Shown piece after piece: positions 8,193 through 16,908 of a DNA stretch of 64,000 nucleotides. Location of the stretch: positions 62,001-126,000 of the forward strand of contig NZ_BCWW01000002.1 of assembly GCF_001894785.1 (NCBI RefSeq), given 5' to 3'. Under the pieces are notes generated by a model. That model made no database searches. It saw only the letters and a program-made list of their open reading frames with translations, and was not told the DNA's origin. Numbering within the stretch: the first letter of the stretch is position 1; every line of letters begins with the position of its first letter. Origin of the DNA: Rhodococcoides fascians NBRC 12155 = LMG 3623 (lineage in GTDB: Bacteria; Actinomycetota; Actinomycetes; Mycobacteriales; Mycobacteriaceae). Made by a program: the position numbers and the translations under genes.

Positions 8193-9218
8193 ATGGACGG
8201 ATCGGAGCCCGGCGGGGCGAAGTCCGCGCGGTCGGGAGAAGATCTCCGGCTGGCTCTGCGCGCCGCCACCATGTACCACCTCGAAGGTGCGACGCAGGCC
8301 GAGATCGCCGTGAAGCTGGGCGTCTCGCGCCCGACTGCAGGACGGTTGGTCGCGCGGGCTCGTTCCCAAGGGCTCGTGACGATCGAGATCAACGTCCCCG
8401 ACGATCTGCAGGGCACCGTGCATGCGGACGTCGAGCGTGAGCTCGAAGCGAAGTTCGGACTCACCGAGGTGTTGGTCGTCTCGGACGTCATCGACGGCAC
8501 GGACACCGGCTACGGATCCCTCGGCCGAGCGGCAGCGACGTTGCTCTCGCGTCGACTCAAGGATCGCGACGTCCTGGGGTTCACCTGGGGCCCCGAAACG
8601 GTGGCGGTGGCGAGCTCGCTGAAGACCCGATCCACCAAATGTGCTGCGGTGGTGCAACTCGACGGCTCCATCACCTCGGCCGACTATCAGACCGGTGTCG
8701 AGTACACACTCGGACGGTGCGCTGCGTACCTGCAAGCGACACCCATCAGGCTCAACGCGCCGCTGTACGCCGATCAGGCGACAGTCGTTGCGTTGGAGCA
8801 GGATTCCGTGATCTCTCGCGCCCTCAAAGCCGGGACCGATGCCGATGTGATGATGTACGGCATCGGTCCCGTTTCCACGTCCACCACCTTGTTCGAGGGC
8901 AGCTTCATCGACCTCGACGTGCTCGAAGAATTGCGCCGCCTCGGTGCAGTCGGCGAGATCGGCGGACGGTTCTACGACGCCGACGGCATCGATACCGGAG
9001 GATCACTCCCCGGCCGAACCGTGTCGGTGGGGCTCGACGCCATCAGGGCGTGTGATCGGGCTGTGCTCGTCACCGGTGGGCAACGTAAACACGAGGCGCT
9101 CCTCGGTGCTCTGCGCGGCGGACTGGCCTCGATCCTGGTGACCGACATCGAAAGTGCACGCTGGCTCGTTGCGCAAGCTCCTGCAACGGCGACCTCCAAT
9201 GGAAAGGTATTTCAGTGA
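8193..9218 (+). CDS. SorC-family sugar/polyol-responsive transcriptional regulator
   Basis: A 341-residue regulator. An N-terminal helix-turn-helix (about residues 30-60, GATQAEIAVKLGVSRPT) is followed by a SorC/DeoR-type sugar-phosphate-binding domain to the C-terminus (LGRAAATLLSRRL, GIGPVST, GGRFYDADG, LVTGGQRKHEAL). The ATG at 8193 follows AGGGAGG at 8182-8188. The palindrome at 8162-8175 lies directly upstream, so autoregulation is likely. The stop overlaps the next start as GTGA. It heads the importer operon and likely senses a phosphorylated or free polyol metabolite. Confidence 0.9.
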   Translation: MDGSEPGGAKSARSGEDLRLALRAATMYHLEGATQAEIAVKLGVSRPTAGRLVARARSQGLVTIEINVPDDLQGTVHADVERELEAKFGLTEVLVVSDVIDGTDTGYGSLGRAAATLLSRRLKDRDVLGFTWGPETVAVASSLKTRSTKCAAVVQLDGSITSADYQTGVEYTLGRCAAYLQATPIRLNAPLYADQATVVALEQDSVISRALKAGTDADVMMYGIGPVSTSTTLFEGSFIDLDVLEELRRLGAVGEIGGRFYDADGIDTGGSLPGRTVSVGLDAIRACDRAVLVTGGQRKHEALLGALRGGLASILVTDIESARWLVAQAPATATSNGKVFQ

Positions 9219-10567
9219 GGGTTTTACCGAAAGTGGCTGTCGCGGCATCGCTTGCGACAACCTTGGTGCTGTCCGGCTGCGCCGGAGCCGGCTCGTTCGG
9301 TGGTGACGGTGACGGCAAGACGATCACCGTCGCGATCGTCTCCAATTCACAGATGTCCGACGCCATTTCGCTCGCTCCGGAGTTCGAGGCGGAGAACCCC
9401 GGCATCAATCTGAAGTTCGTGTCGCTGTCGGAGAACGAGGCGCGGGCCAAGATCACCGCCTCGGTCGCCACCGGCGGCGGCGAGTTCGACGTGGTGATGA
9501 TCAGCAACTTCGAGACCCCGCAGTGGGCCGAGAACGGCTGGCTGACCAACCTGTCCGAGTACGCCGACGCAACACCGGGCTACGACGAGGACGACTTCAT
9601 TCCCACCCTGAAGGAGTCGCTGTCGTACGAGGGGAGCATGTACTCGGTGCCGTTCTACGGCGAATCCTCCTTCCTGATGTACCGGAAGGACCTGATGGAG
9701 GCTGCCGGCATCACCATGCCGGAGGAGCCCACCTGGCAGGAGGTCGCCGACGCGGCCGCGAAGCTCGACAGCCCGGACGTATCGGGAATCTGCTTGCGCG
9801 GCAAGCCCGGTTGGGGTGAAGTACTCGCCCCGTTGGATACCGTCATCAACGCATTCGGTGGTCGGTGGTTCGACGAGAACTGGAACGCACAGCTCAACAG
9901 CCCAGAGGTGGAACAGGCCGTTCAGTTCTACGTCGACCTGGTACGTGAGCACGGTCAGGCAGGCGCAGCGACGAGCGGTTTCAGCGAATGCGGAACGCAA
10001 CTGTCGCAGGGAAATACGGCAATGTGGTACGACGCCACATCTGCAGTGTCGGTCCTCGAAGACCCGACGTCGTCGAACGTCGTCGGAAAGATCGGATACG
10101 CCAAGGCACCGTCGGCCGCCAAGGGCGACAACGGGTGGCTGTACTCCTGGGCCCTCGGTATCCCGAAGACGTCCGAGAATCCGGACGACGCCTGGAAGTT
10201 CGTCTCGTGGATGACCAGCAAGGAATACCTGAACAAGGTCGGCAACGAATTGGGTTGGGAGCGAGTGCCTCCCGGCAGCCGTCTGTCGACCTACCAGATT
10301 CCCGAATACGAGGAGGCGTCCGCTGCGTACGGTCAGGTCACCCTCGATTCGATCAACGGCGCGGATCCGAACAATCCCACTGTGGATCCGGTTCCGTACA
10401 CCGGAGTGCAGTTCCTGACCATCCCCGAGTTCCAGGACCTCGGAACCCGCGTCAGTCAACAGATCAGCGCCGCAGTAGCAGGACGAATCAGCGTCCACGA
10501 CGCGCTCGAACAAGCGCAGCAATACGCCGAAGTGGTCGGTAAGACGTACCAGGAGGACCAGGGATGA
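9215..10567 (+). CDS. Polyol ABC transporter solute-binding lipoprotein
   Basis: A 450-residue family 1 extracellular binding protein. The N-terminus has a basic start, a hydrophobic segment and the lipobox LSGC, with the lipidated Cys near residue 22. The mature protein has the features of polyol/sugar binders: VVMISNFETPQWAENGWL, PFYGESSFLMYRKDL, WQEVADAA, and YSWALGIPKTS. It captures the substrate outside the membrane and passes it to the two permeases that follow. The GTG start overlaps the regulator stop, with GGAAAGG upstream, and the stop overlaps the next start as ATGA. Similarity to SmoE-like mannitol/sorbitol binders is from memory. Confidence 0.9.
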   Translation: MRVLPKVAVAASLATTLVLSGCAGAGSFGGDGDGKTITVAIVSNSQMSDAISLAPEFEAENPGINLKFVSLSENEARAKITASVATGGGEFDVVMISNFETPQWAENGWLTNLSEYADATPGYDEDDFIPTLKESLSYEGSMYSVPFYGESSFLMYRKDLMEAAGITMPEEPTWQEVADAAAKLDSPDVSGICLRGKPGWGEVLAPLDTVINAFGGRWFDENWNAQLNSPEVEQAVQFYVDLVREHGQAGAATSGFSECGTQLSQGNTAMWYDATSAVSVLEDPTSSNVVGKIGYAKAPSAAKGDNGWLYSWALGIPKTSENPDDAWKFVSWMTSKEYLNKVGNELGWERVPPGSRLSTYQIPEYEEASAAYGQVTLDSINGADPNNPTVDPVPYTGVQFLTIPEFQDLGTRVSQQISAAVAGRISVHDALEQAQQYAEVVGKTYQEDQG

Positions 10568-11514
10568 CCACCACCGCAACACGATCGGCGCAGGCCGATT
10601 CCGAGGAGTTCGTACCGAGACCGAGGACGATCTCCAAGGCCGAAGGGTGGCGTCGCCGCGGCCCGCTGCTGCCGGCCATGGTGTTCGCCATTCTCGTCAC
10701 CCAGGTTCCGTTCCTGTTCACGTTGTACTACTCGACGCAGTCGTGGAACCTCGTGCGACCGGGTTCGCAGAAGTTCAACTGGCTCAACAACTACGTCGCG
10801 GTGTTCCAGGACAGCCAGTTCCGTGAGGTCGCCCTCAACACGGTGATCATGATCGTCGGAACCGTCATCATCTCGGTGGTTCTCGGGTTGTTCCTGGCTC
10901 TGCTGTTGGACCGGAAGTTCATCGGCCGCAGCCTGATTCGCACCCTACTGATCACCCCGTTCCTCATCACCCCGGTAGCCGGCGCGTTGATCTGGAAGAC
11001 CACGATGTTCGATCCCGTCTTCGGCCTGATCAACTTCGCGCTGAGCCCGTTCGGTGTCGATCAGATCGACTGGGTCTCGCGCTACCCATTGCCCGCCGTC
11101 ATGGCGAACCTGATCTGGCAGTGGACTCCGTTCATGATGCTGCTGATCCTGGCCGGCCTGCAGTCGATGCCGAAGGACATTGCCGAGGCGGCACGGGTCG
11201 ACGGGGCAGGGCCGGTCAAGCTCTTCCGTGAGCTGACCCTCCCGCATCTGCGCCGATTCATCGAGCTCGGCGCGGTGCTCGGGGCCATCTATCTGGTCAA
11301 CACCTTCGACGCGGTCTACATGATGACCTCCGGCGGACCGGGTGTGGCGAGCGCGAACCTGCCGTTCTACATCTACCAGCGAGCGTTCCTCGGCTTCGAC
11401 ATCGGCCAGGCCGCGGCCATGGGCGTCGTCACCGTCGTGGCCACCATCATCGTCAGCACCCTGGCGCTGAGACTGATCTTCAAGAGCTTCAGCGGAACCG
11501 AGGAGGCTGCGTGA
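10564..11514 (+). CDS. Polyol ABC transporter permease, MalF-type
   Basis: A 316-residue inner-membrane permease with six predicted transmembrane segments. The first begins near residue 38 (LLPAMVFAILVTQVPFLF). The cytoplasmic EAA loop is EAARVDGAGPVKLFRELTLP, which docks on the ATPase. The ATG is part of an ATGA overlap with the binding-protein gene, so expression is coupled. Together with the next gene it forms the heterodimeric membrane channel of the importer. Confidence 0.92.
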   Translation: MTTTATRSAQADSEEFVPRPRTISKAEGWRRRGPLLPAMVFAILVTQVPFLFTLYYSTQSWNLVRPGSQKFNWLNNYVAVFQDSQFREVALNTVIMIVGTVIISVVLGLFLALLLDRKFIGRSLIRTLLITPFLITPVAGALIWKTTMFDPVFGLINFALSPFGVDQIDWVSRYPLPAVMANLIWQWTPFMMLLILAGLQSMPKDIAEAARVDGAGPVKLFRELTLPHLRRFIELGAVLGAIYLVNTFDAVYMMTSGGPGVASANLPFYIYQRAFLGFDIGQAAAMGVVTVVATIIVSTLALRLIFKSFSGTEEAA

Positions 11515-12380
11515 TGAGTACCGCAACTGTGGACAAGACAACTACTTCCGCGCCGATCAAGCGCAAGAGCAAGTGGGGCCCGGGGTCCATCTGGTCCTTC
11601 GTCGCCTGGGTCGCAGGCATCGCGTTCTTCTTCCCGGTGCTGTGGATGGTCCTCACCGGTTTCAAGCAGGAGGCCGACGCCTACTCCGACCCGCCCAAGC
11701 TGTTCTTCACACCGACCCTCGATCAGTATCGAGGGGTCCTGGAGAGCGGCATCGGCACGACGTTGCTGAACTCGGCGTTCGCGACCGTCGTCTCGACGAT
11801 CTTCGTTCTGCTGCTGGGTGTTCCGGCTGCCTTCGCGCTGTCGCTGCGACCGGTCAAGAAGACGAAGGACGTGCTGTTCTTCTTCATCTCCACCAAGATG
11901 CTGCCCGTCGTCGCCGCGATCGTCCCGCTGTACGTCATCGTCGGTGACATCGGAATGCTCGACAACATCTGGACTTTGGTCGTGCTGTACACCGCGATGA
12001 ATCTTCCGATCGCCGTGTGGATGATGCGATCGTTCTTCCTCGAAGTGCCGAGCGAGCTGCTCGAAGCCGCGAGTATGGACGGCGCGTCACTGTGGACCTC
12101 GGTACGTGAGGTGATCCTGCCGCTGGTCTCGCCCGGCATCGCGGCCACGTCGTTGATCTGCGTCATCTTCTCGTGGAACGAATTCTTCTTCGCAGTCAAC
12201 CTCACTGCCGTTCAGGCCCAGACGATTCCGGTGTACCTCGTCGGATTCATCACCGGTCAGGGCCTGTACTGGGCCCAGCTTTCCGCAGCTGCGACGTTCG
12301 CAGCACTTCCCGTCGTCCTTGCCGGATGGTTCGCGCAGAACAAGCTCGTGCGCGGCCTGTCCTTCGGCGCAATCAAGTAG
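11514..12380 (+). CDS. Polyol ABC transporter permease, MalG-type
   Basis: A 288-residue permease with six predicted membrane segments. The EAA loop is EAASMDGASLWTSVREVILP. The ATG at 11514 is preferred over a GTG three bases upstream because AGGAGG at 11501-11506 is then 7 bases away. This gives a one-base overlap with the previous stop (TGATG). It pairs with the MalF-type permease to form the translocation pore. Confidence 0.92.
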   Translation: MSTATVDKTTTSAPIKRKSKWGPGSIWSFVAWVAGIAFFFPVLWMVLTGFKQEADAYSDPPKLFFTPTLDQYRGVLESGIGTTLLNSAFATVVSTIFVLLLGVPAAFALSLRPVKKTKDVLFFFISTKMLPVVAAIVPLYVIVGDIGMLDNIWTLVVLYTAMNLPIAVWMMRSFFLEVPSELLEAASMDGASLWTSVREVILPLVSPGIAATSLICVIFSWNEFFFAVNLTAVQAQTIPVYLVGFITGQGLYWAQLSAAATFAALPVVLAGWFAQNKLVRGLSFGAIK

Positions 12381-12391
12381 GAGAAAGTCTT

Positions 12392-13498
12392 ATGGCTGCA
12401 ATCACGTACAAGAAGGCATCCTGCGTCTACGAAGGTGCCGACAAGCTCGCCGTCGATTCACTCGACCTCGACATCCAGGACGGCGAATTCGTCGTGCTGG
12501 TCGGGCCTTCCGGCTCCGGCAAGTCCACTGCTCTGCGGATGCTCGCCGGTCTCGAGGAGATCGACGGTGGTGCCATCGAGATCGGTGGCAAGAACATGGT
12601 GGGGGTGCCGTCGAAGGACCGCGACATCGCGATGGTGTTCCAGAACTACGCCCTGTACCCCAACAAGACCGTCGGGGAGAACATGGGTTTCGCCCTGAAG
12701 ATGCGTGGTGTGTCCCTCGAGGAGCGCACGAAGAAGGTGGCCGAGGCCGCAAAGATCCTCGACCTCACCGAGTACCTGGATCGCAAGCCCGGCAAGCTCT
12801 CGGGTGGTCAGCGTCAGCGAGTTGCCATGGGGCGTGCCATCGTTCGTGAGCCGCAGGTGTTCTGCATGGACGAGCCCCTGTCCAACCTCGACGCGAAACT
12901 GCGAGTCCAGACGCGAACGCAGATCGCGGCGTTGCAGCGTCGACTCGGCACCACGACGGTCTACGTCACGCACGACCAGGTCGAGGCCATGACGATGGGT
13001 GATCGCGTTGCCGTGTTGCGCGGTGGCAAGCTGCAGCAGTTCGCCTCTCCCACAGATCTGTACGACAACCCCGTCAACGCATTCGTCGCCGGCTTCATCG
13101 GTTCGCCTGCAATGAACCTGATGACGGTTCCCATCGGCTCGGGTGGCGTGCAGATCGGCTCGTTCCTGCTTCCGCTCGAACGCGACGAGCTGACCAAGCT
13201 TGCGAGCCTCGGCCTCGACAACGTCACCGTCGGGCTACGCCCGGAGCAGCTCGGCATCGTGCAGGGCGGCGGCGAAGGCTTCGAGGGCAAGGTGGATCTG
13301 ATCGAGGAACTCGGCAGCGAGTCCTACCTCTACGCACACCTCGACGACCCGAAGGTCAAGGGGCTCGACGGCGGGCCGGTCTCACTCGTCGCCCGCTCGG
13401 CCGTTCGAGCTCCGGCCAAGATCGGCGAGAGCATCGGGCTGACGCGACTCGACGGTGCGATCCACCTCTTCCACCCTGAGACGGGGGAGCGCATCTAA
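12392..13498 (+). CDS. Polyol ABC transporter ATPase, MsmK/SmoK type
   Basis: A 368-residue ATPase with Walker A GPSGSGKST at 38-46, signature LSGGQ at 136-140, Walker B VFCMDE and a C-terminal TOBE domain ending near the stop. The ATG at 12392 follows AGGAG at 12379-12383 and lies 11 bases after the permease stop. It closes the regulator-binding protein-permease-permease-ATPase operon and powers uptake. It is a close paralogue of the orphan ATPase at 2.3 kb. Its stop shares bases with the stop of the convergent DUF3995 gene. Confidence 0.93.
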   Translation: MAAITYKKASCVYEGADKLAVDSLDLDIQDGEFVVLVGPSGSGKSTALRMLAGLEEIDGGAIEIGGKNMVGVPSKDRDIAMVFQNYALYPNKTVGENMGFALKMRGVSLEERTKKVAEAAKILDLTEYLDRKPGKLSGGQRQRVAMGRAIVREPQVFCMDEPLSNLDAKLRVQTRTQIAALQRRLGTTTVYVTHDQVEAMTMGDRVAVLRGGKLQQFASPTDLYDNPVNAFVAGFIGSPAMNLMTVPIGSGGVQIGSFLLPLERDELTKLASLGLDNVTVGLRPEQLGIVQGGGEGFEGKVDLIEELGSESYLYAHLDDPKVKGLDGGPVSLVARSAVRAPAKIGESIGLTRLDGAIHLFHPETGERI

Positions 13499-13995
13499 CG
13501 CGGTTGGTACGGGGCTTTTCTCGACAGGATCAGTGCCGTCAGAAGCGCTGCGCCCCAGAGCAGGAAGATTCCGTCGAAGAACAGGTGACCGTACTTGACC
13601 GATCGGTTCTCGTCCGAGACGACCAACCCGATCACCGCTCCGATGAACGACGCACCGCCCCAGACAATCAGCAGTACCGAGCCGGGCCAGGATATGCCGA
13701 AGATCAACGACGGCACCCTCGTCCGGTTCTGTGCTGCCAGGCGCGGCCGGTTCAGATAAGCGAGGGCCGGAAGAATTGCTGCGGCGAGTTTGACGAGGGC
13801 AAGCACCAGCAGTGCCGTTCGTGCCGTTGCCGGTTCGGAGTCGGCCCACTCCGTGGCGAAGGCACCGACGGTGTCGAGCATCCATCGACCGCCTGCAGCC
13901 CAATAGGCGGAGAACGCGGCGTGAATGATCCCCAGTACGCACGCGGTCGCAAAGAATCGGATCGCCACGGTGATCGAGGTTAGCCGAGTTGCCAC
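13495..13995 (-). CDS. DUF3995 family membrane protein
   Basis: A 166-residue protein with four predicted membrane segments and the ihayWAAGGRW-type motif near residues 25-37 that I associate with DUF3995. Function is unknown for the family. The GTG at 13995 gives MATRLTSITV; a ribosome site is not obvious and GGGG lies directly adjacent. Its TAG overlaps the TAA of the convergent ATPase gene. It has no operon partner and faces away from the acyl-CoA ligase gene. Confidence 0.7.
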   Translation of the reverse strand: MATRLTSITVAIRFFATACVLGIIHAAFSAYWAAGGRWMLDTVGAFATEWADSEPATARTALLVLALVKLAAAILPALAYLNRPRLAAQNRTRVPSLIFGISWPGSVLLIVWGGASFIGAVIGLVVSDENRSVKYGHLFFDGIFLLWGAALLTALILSRKAPYQPR

Positions 13996-14072
13996 CCCCG
14001 TTCAGGGGTAGCGAGGAATTGTTCATCTCCCCTACCGTGGCGGTGATGGGCATCACAGGCGCAGGAGGAAAC

Positions 14073-15761
14073 ATGGTCGACTCGGCATATACGGCATTCA
14101 GAAACGCACGCGATCTTCTGCTCGACACCTACGGCGACTACGACCGTGCGGTAGCGACTTTCGAATGGCCGTCGTTCGGCGAGACGTTCAACTGGGCCAT
14201 CGACTGGTTCGACGCGATTGCCCGTGGCAACGACGGCACCGCGCTGTGGATCGTCGAAGAGGACGGCAGCGAGGCCAAATACAGTTTCGACGACATGGCG
14301 CGTCGCTCCGATCAGGTGGCTCGTTGGCTCGAATTGCAGGGAATCGGCCGCGGCGACTCGGTGATCCTGATGCTGGGCAACCAGGTGGAACTCTGGGAGT
14401 CGATGCTCGCGGTGATGAAGCTCGGAGCGGTCTTGATGCCGACGACCACGGCCATCGGGCCCGCCGACCTGACCGACCGAGTGGTGCGCGGCAATGCTCG
14501 CGCCGTGATCGTGAACCCCTCGGACACCGGCAAATTCGACGACGTGCCCGGAGACTATCTGCGAATCGCCACTACCGCCCACGACGGTTGGGTCGACTAT
14601 TCGGATGCCCGCTCCGTCGAGGCCAGGCCGTTCGAGTCCGTCACCGCACCCACCGACCGCCTGCTGATGTACTTCACCTCCGGTACCACCAGCAAGCCGA
14701 AACTCGTCGAGCACACTCAGATCTCCTATCCCGCTGGGCATCTGAGCACGATGTACTTCCTCGGACTACGCCCGGGCGACGTGCACCTGAACATCAGCTC
14801 GCCGGGCTGGGCCAAGCATGCGTGGAGCTGCTTCTTCGCACCGTGGATCGCCGAGGCGACCATCTTCATCTACAACTACGGCAAGTTCGACGCGAAGGCA
14901 TTGCTCGAGCAGATCCGCCGGGCCGAGGTGACGACGTTCTGCGCGCCACCGACCGTGTGGCGCATGCTGATTCAGGCAGACCTTGCCGGCGGAGGTGGTT
15001 CACTGCGTGAGGCAATCGGTGCCGGTGAGCCGCTCAACCCAGAGGTGATCTCGCGGGTGCAGCAGGACTGGGGCCTGAACATCAGGGACGGCTTCGGCCA
15101 GACCGAAACCACTGCGCTGGTTGCCAATACGCCGGGTGCGGTGCTGAAGTCCGGATCGATGGGCCTGCCACTGCCCGGTGTCCCCGTGGTGATCGTCGAC
15201 CCCACCACCGGCGAACTGGCCGACGAGGGCGAAATCTGCCTCGACCTGGCGCAGCAGCCGTTCAACCTGATGACCGGCTATCTCGGCGACCCCGAACGCA
15301 ACGCTGCCGTCATGGCCGACGGTTACTACCACACCGGCGACGTCGCATCGCGGGATTCCGAGGGCTACATCACCTACGTCGGCCGCACCGACGACGTCTT
15401 CAAGGCCTCGGATTACAAGATCTCCCCGTTCGAGCTCGAAAGCGTGCTGATCGAACACCCCGCGGTGGCCGAGGCGGCCGTCGTTCCGGCTCCCGACGAG
15501 ACGCGGTTGGCCGTCCCCAAGGCGTACGTTGCGCTCGCAGCTGGCTGGGAACCCAACGAAGACACGGCATTCGAGATCCTGAAGTACGCCCGCGAGCACC
15601 TGGCCCCGTTCCTGCGAGTTCGGCGTATCGAGTTCTTCGAGCTACCCAAAACTATTTCGGGCAAGATCCGCCGCGTGGAGTTGCGCGCCCGCGAGGACGC
15701 AGCCGTCGGACCACTGGACAGCGAGTGGCGTGACGACCAGTTCCCTGCGCTGAAGAGGTGA
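14073..15761 (+). CDS. AMP-forming acyl-CoA synthetase (acetyl/medium-chain CoA ligase family)
   Basis: A 562-residue adenylate-forming enzyme that activates a carboxylic acid to its CoA thioester. The ATP-binding P-loop is YFTSGTTSKPK (about residues 200-210), the A5 motif is DGFGQTETT, the hinge region is YYHTGDVASRD and the C-terminal catalytic lysine lies in PKTISGKIRR. The start MVDSAYTAF at 14073 is chosen for GGAGG immediately upstream. The sequence resembles acetoacetyl/medium-chain ligases of the Acs-like branch, but substrate cannot be fixed. Its stop codon lies within the first hairpin repeat of the 15.8 kb array. Confidence 0.9.
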   Translation: MVDSAYTAFRNARDLLLDTYGDYDRAVATFEWPSFGETFNWAIDWFDAIARGNDGTALWIVEEDGSEAKYSFDDMARRSDQVARWLELQGIGRGDSVILMLGNQVELWESMLAVMKLGAVLMPTTTAIGPADLTDRVVRGNARAVIVNPSDTGKFDDVPGDYLRIATTAHDGWVDYSDARSVEARPFESVTAPTDRLLMYFTSGTTSKPKLVEHTQISYPAGHLSTMYFLGLRPGDVHLNISSPGWAKHAWSCFFAPWIAEATIFIYNYGKFDAKALLEQIRRAEVTTFCAPPTVWRMLIQADLAGGGGSLREAIGAGEPLNPEVISRVQQDWGLNIRDGFGQTETTALVANTPGAVLKSGSMGLPLPGVPVVIVDPTTGELADEGEICLDLAQQPFNLMTGYLGDPERNAAVMADGYYHTGDVASRDSEGYITYVGRTDDVFKASDYKISPFELESVLIEHPAVAEAAVVPAPDETRLAVPKAYVALAAGWEPNEDTAFEILKYAREHLAPFLRVRRIEFFELPKTISGKIRRVELRAREDAAVGPLDSEWRDDQFPALKR

Positions 15762-15762
15762 C

Positions 15763-16047
15763 GTGAGCGCCCACTATTGGCTGCTGGAGGCGGGATCCCG
15801 ATTCTGGACGGGAATTGTGGGCGCTGAGCTCAGTGGTGGGTGGGGCCGGCGGGTCGGTTGTCGTAGGTGATGTGAGCGCCCACTGTTGGCTGCTCGAGGC
15901 GGGATCCCGATTCTGGACGGGAATTGTGGACGCTCAGATCAGTTGTGGGTGGGGCTGGCAGGGTCGGTTGTCGTAGGTGACGTGAGCGCCCATTATTGGC
16001 TGCTCGCGGCGGGATCCCGATTCTCGACGCGAATTGTGGGCGCTCAG
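15763..16047. repeat. Three tandem hairpin repeats, about 110-bp period
   Basis: Three copies of one inverted-repeat unit begin at 15763, 15872 and 15982, each about 66 bases long with 44-base spacers. The arms read GTGAGCGCCCAC(T/A)-TT and AATTGTGG(G/A)CGCT. The loop carries GGGATCCCGATTCT with its own palindrome. Spacers contain GGTCGGTTGTCGTAGGTGA. The array fills the whole gap between two convergent genes and touches both stop codons. A related single copy is at 23690-23755. It probably acts as a bidirectional terminator or is a REP-like element. Confidence 0.85.
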
Positions 16048-16048
16048 A

Positions 16049-16861
16049 TCAGTTGCTCCAGAACCGCTCGAGGAATTCGAGCACCTCGTCCGATGCGGCC
16101 ATCGTCGTCGCATGGTCGAATCCGCGAACGATGTGCAGTTCGGAGTCGGGCACCAGGGCGGCAGCGGCACGGGTGTCGTCGAGCCGGGTTCGATCCTCGC
16201 TGCCGACGTAGAACAGCGACGGTGGGGTGAAGTGCTGCAGGACGTCGTCGGGTAGACCGGGATCGGCGTCGCATGCTCGGATGTACGCGGCCATGGCCTG
16301 AGCATCGTTGGCGGAGAACACCGCTCGTGTTCCCAGGTCGATGGGAAACATGCGGTGCGCGTTCCACGCCTCGAGGAACCCGTCCATGCCGCTGCGCTCC
16401 AACACGTCCGCGCAGCCCGGGAAGAAGAGCCTGTCGAACGCTCCCGCCTGAGCGCCGTGACTACCGCCGCCCACCGCGAGTGAACGCACGCGTTCGGGCC
16501 TCGCCGCCGTCAATGCGAGACCGGCCCGCGCACCGAACGAATAGCCGAGATAGTCGACGGTCGGAGCGCCGACCGCGTCGAGAACCGCCGTCAGATCTCC
16601 GACGATATTGGCCATGGCATAGGCGTCGGGAGTATGGGGCTTCTCGCTGCGGCCATGACCGCGACTGTCGACCAGTATGAGCTGCCGAGTCCCGCGCAAC
16701 GCCTTCACATATCCGAACGTCCGCCAAATCGTGTGCGTCAGGAAACTGCCGTGCACCATCAACAACGGCGGCCCGGACCCCACCACCGTGTACGCGATCT
16801 GCGTCCCATCATCTGCATTCGAGGCGTATTCCACCTTCCGATTCTGACCCTGGACGTCCAC
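16049..16861 (-). CDS. Alpha/beta-fold hydrolase
   Basis: A 270-residue soluble hydrolase. The oxyanion-hole motif HGSF is at 37-40, the nucleophile elbow is GYSFGA with Ser108, an acid candidate is Asp in VGSEDRTR and the catalytic His is in GFDHATT near the C-terminus. It most resembles the epoxide-hydrolase/haloperoxidase-like group; substrate is unknown. The GTG start (MDVQGQN) is not backed by a strong ribosome site. The stop codon lies inside the right end of the third hairpin repeat. It follows the ABC-F gene on the same strand. Confidence 0.82.
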   Translation of the reverse strand: MDVQGQNRKVEYASNADDGTQIAYTVVGSGPPLLMVHGSFLTHTIWRTFGYVKALRGTRQLILVDSRGHGRSEKPHTPDAYAMANIVGDLTAVLDAVGAPTVDYLGYSFGARAGLALTAARPERVRSLAVGGGSHGAQAGAFDRLFFPGCADVLERSGMDGFLEAWNAHRMFPIDLGTRAVFSANDAQAMAAYIRACDADPGLPDDVLQHFTPPSLFYVGSEDRTRLDDTRAAAALVPDSELHIVRGFDHATTMAASDEVLEFLERFWSN

Positions 16862-16863
16862 TC

Positions 16864-16908
16864 AACGTGACATTGACCCCCGAAAAGGCCACCGAACGTC
16901 ACATTGAC
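16864..16908. repeat. 14-bp direct repeat upstream of the hydrolase gene
   Basis: AACGTGACATTGAC at 16864-16877 recurs as AACGTCACATTGAC at 16895-16908. The copies straddle the end of the ABC-F gene and the start of the hydrolase gene, so they could be a regulator-binding pair or a duplication. Function unknown. Confidence 0.45.

Noticed and set aside
15763-16047. Insertion sequence or MITE ends
   Set aside because: Inverted arms are present, but there is no transposase, no convincing target-site duplication, and repeated placement at convergent gene ends fits a terminator or REP-like element better.
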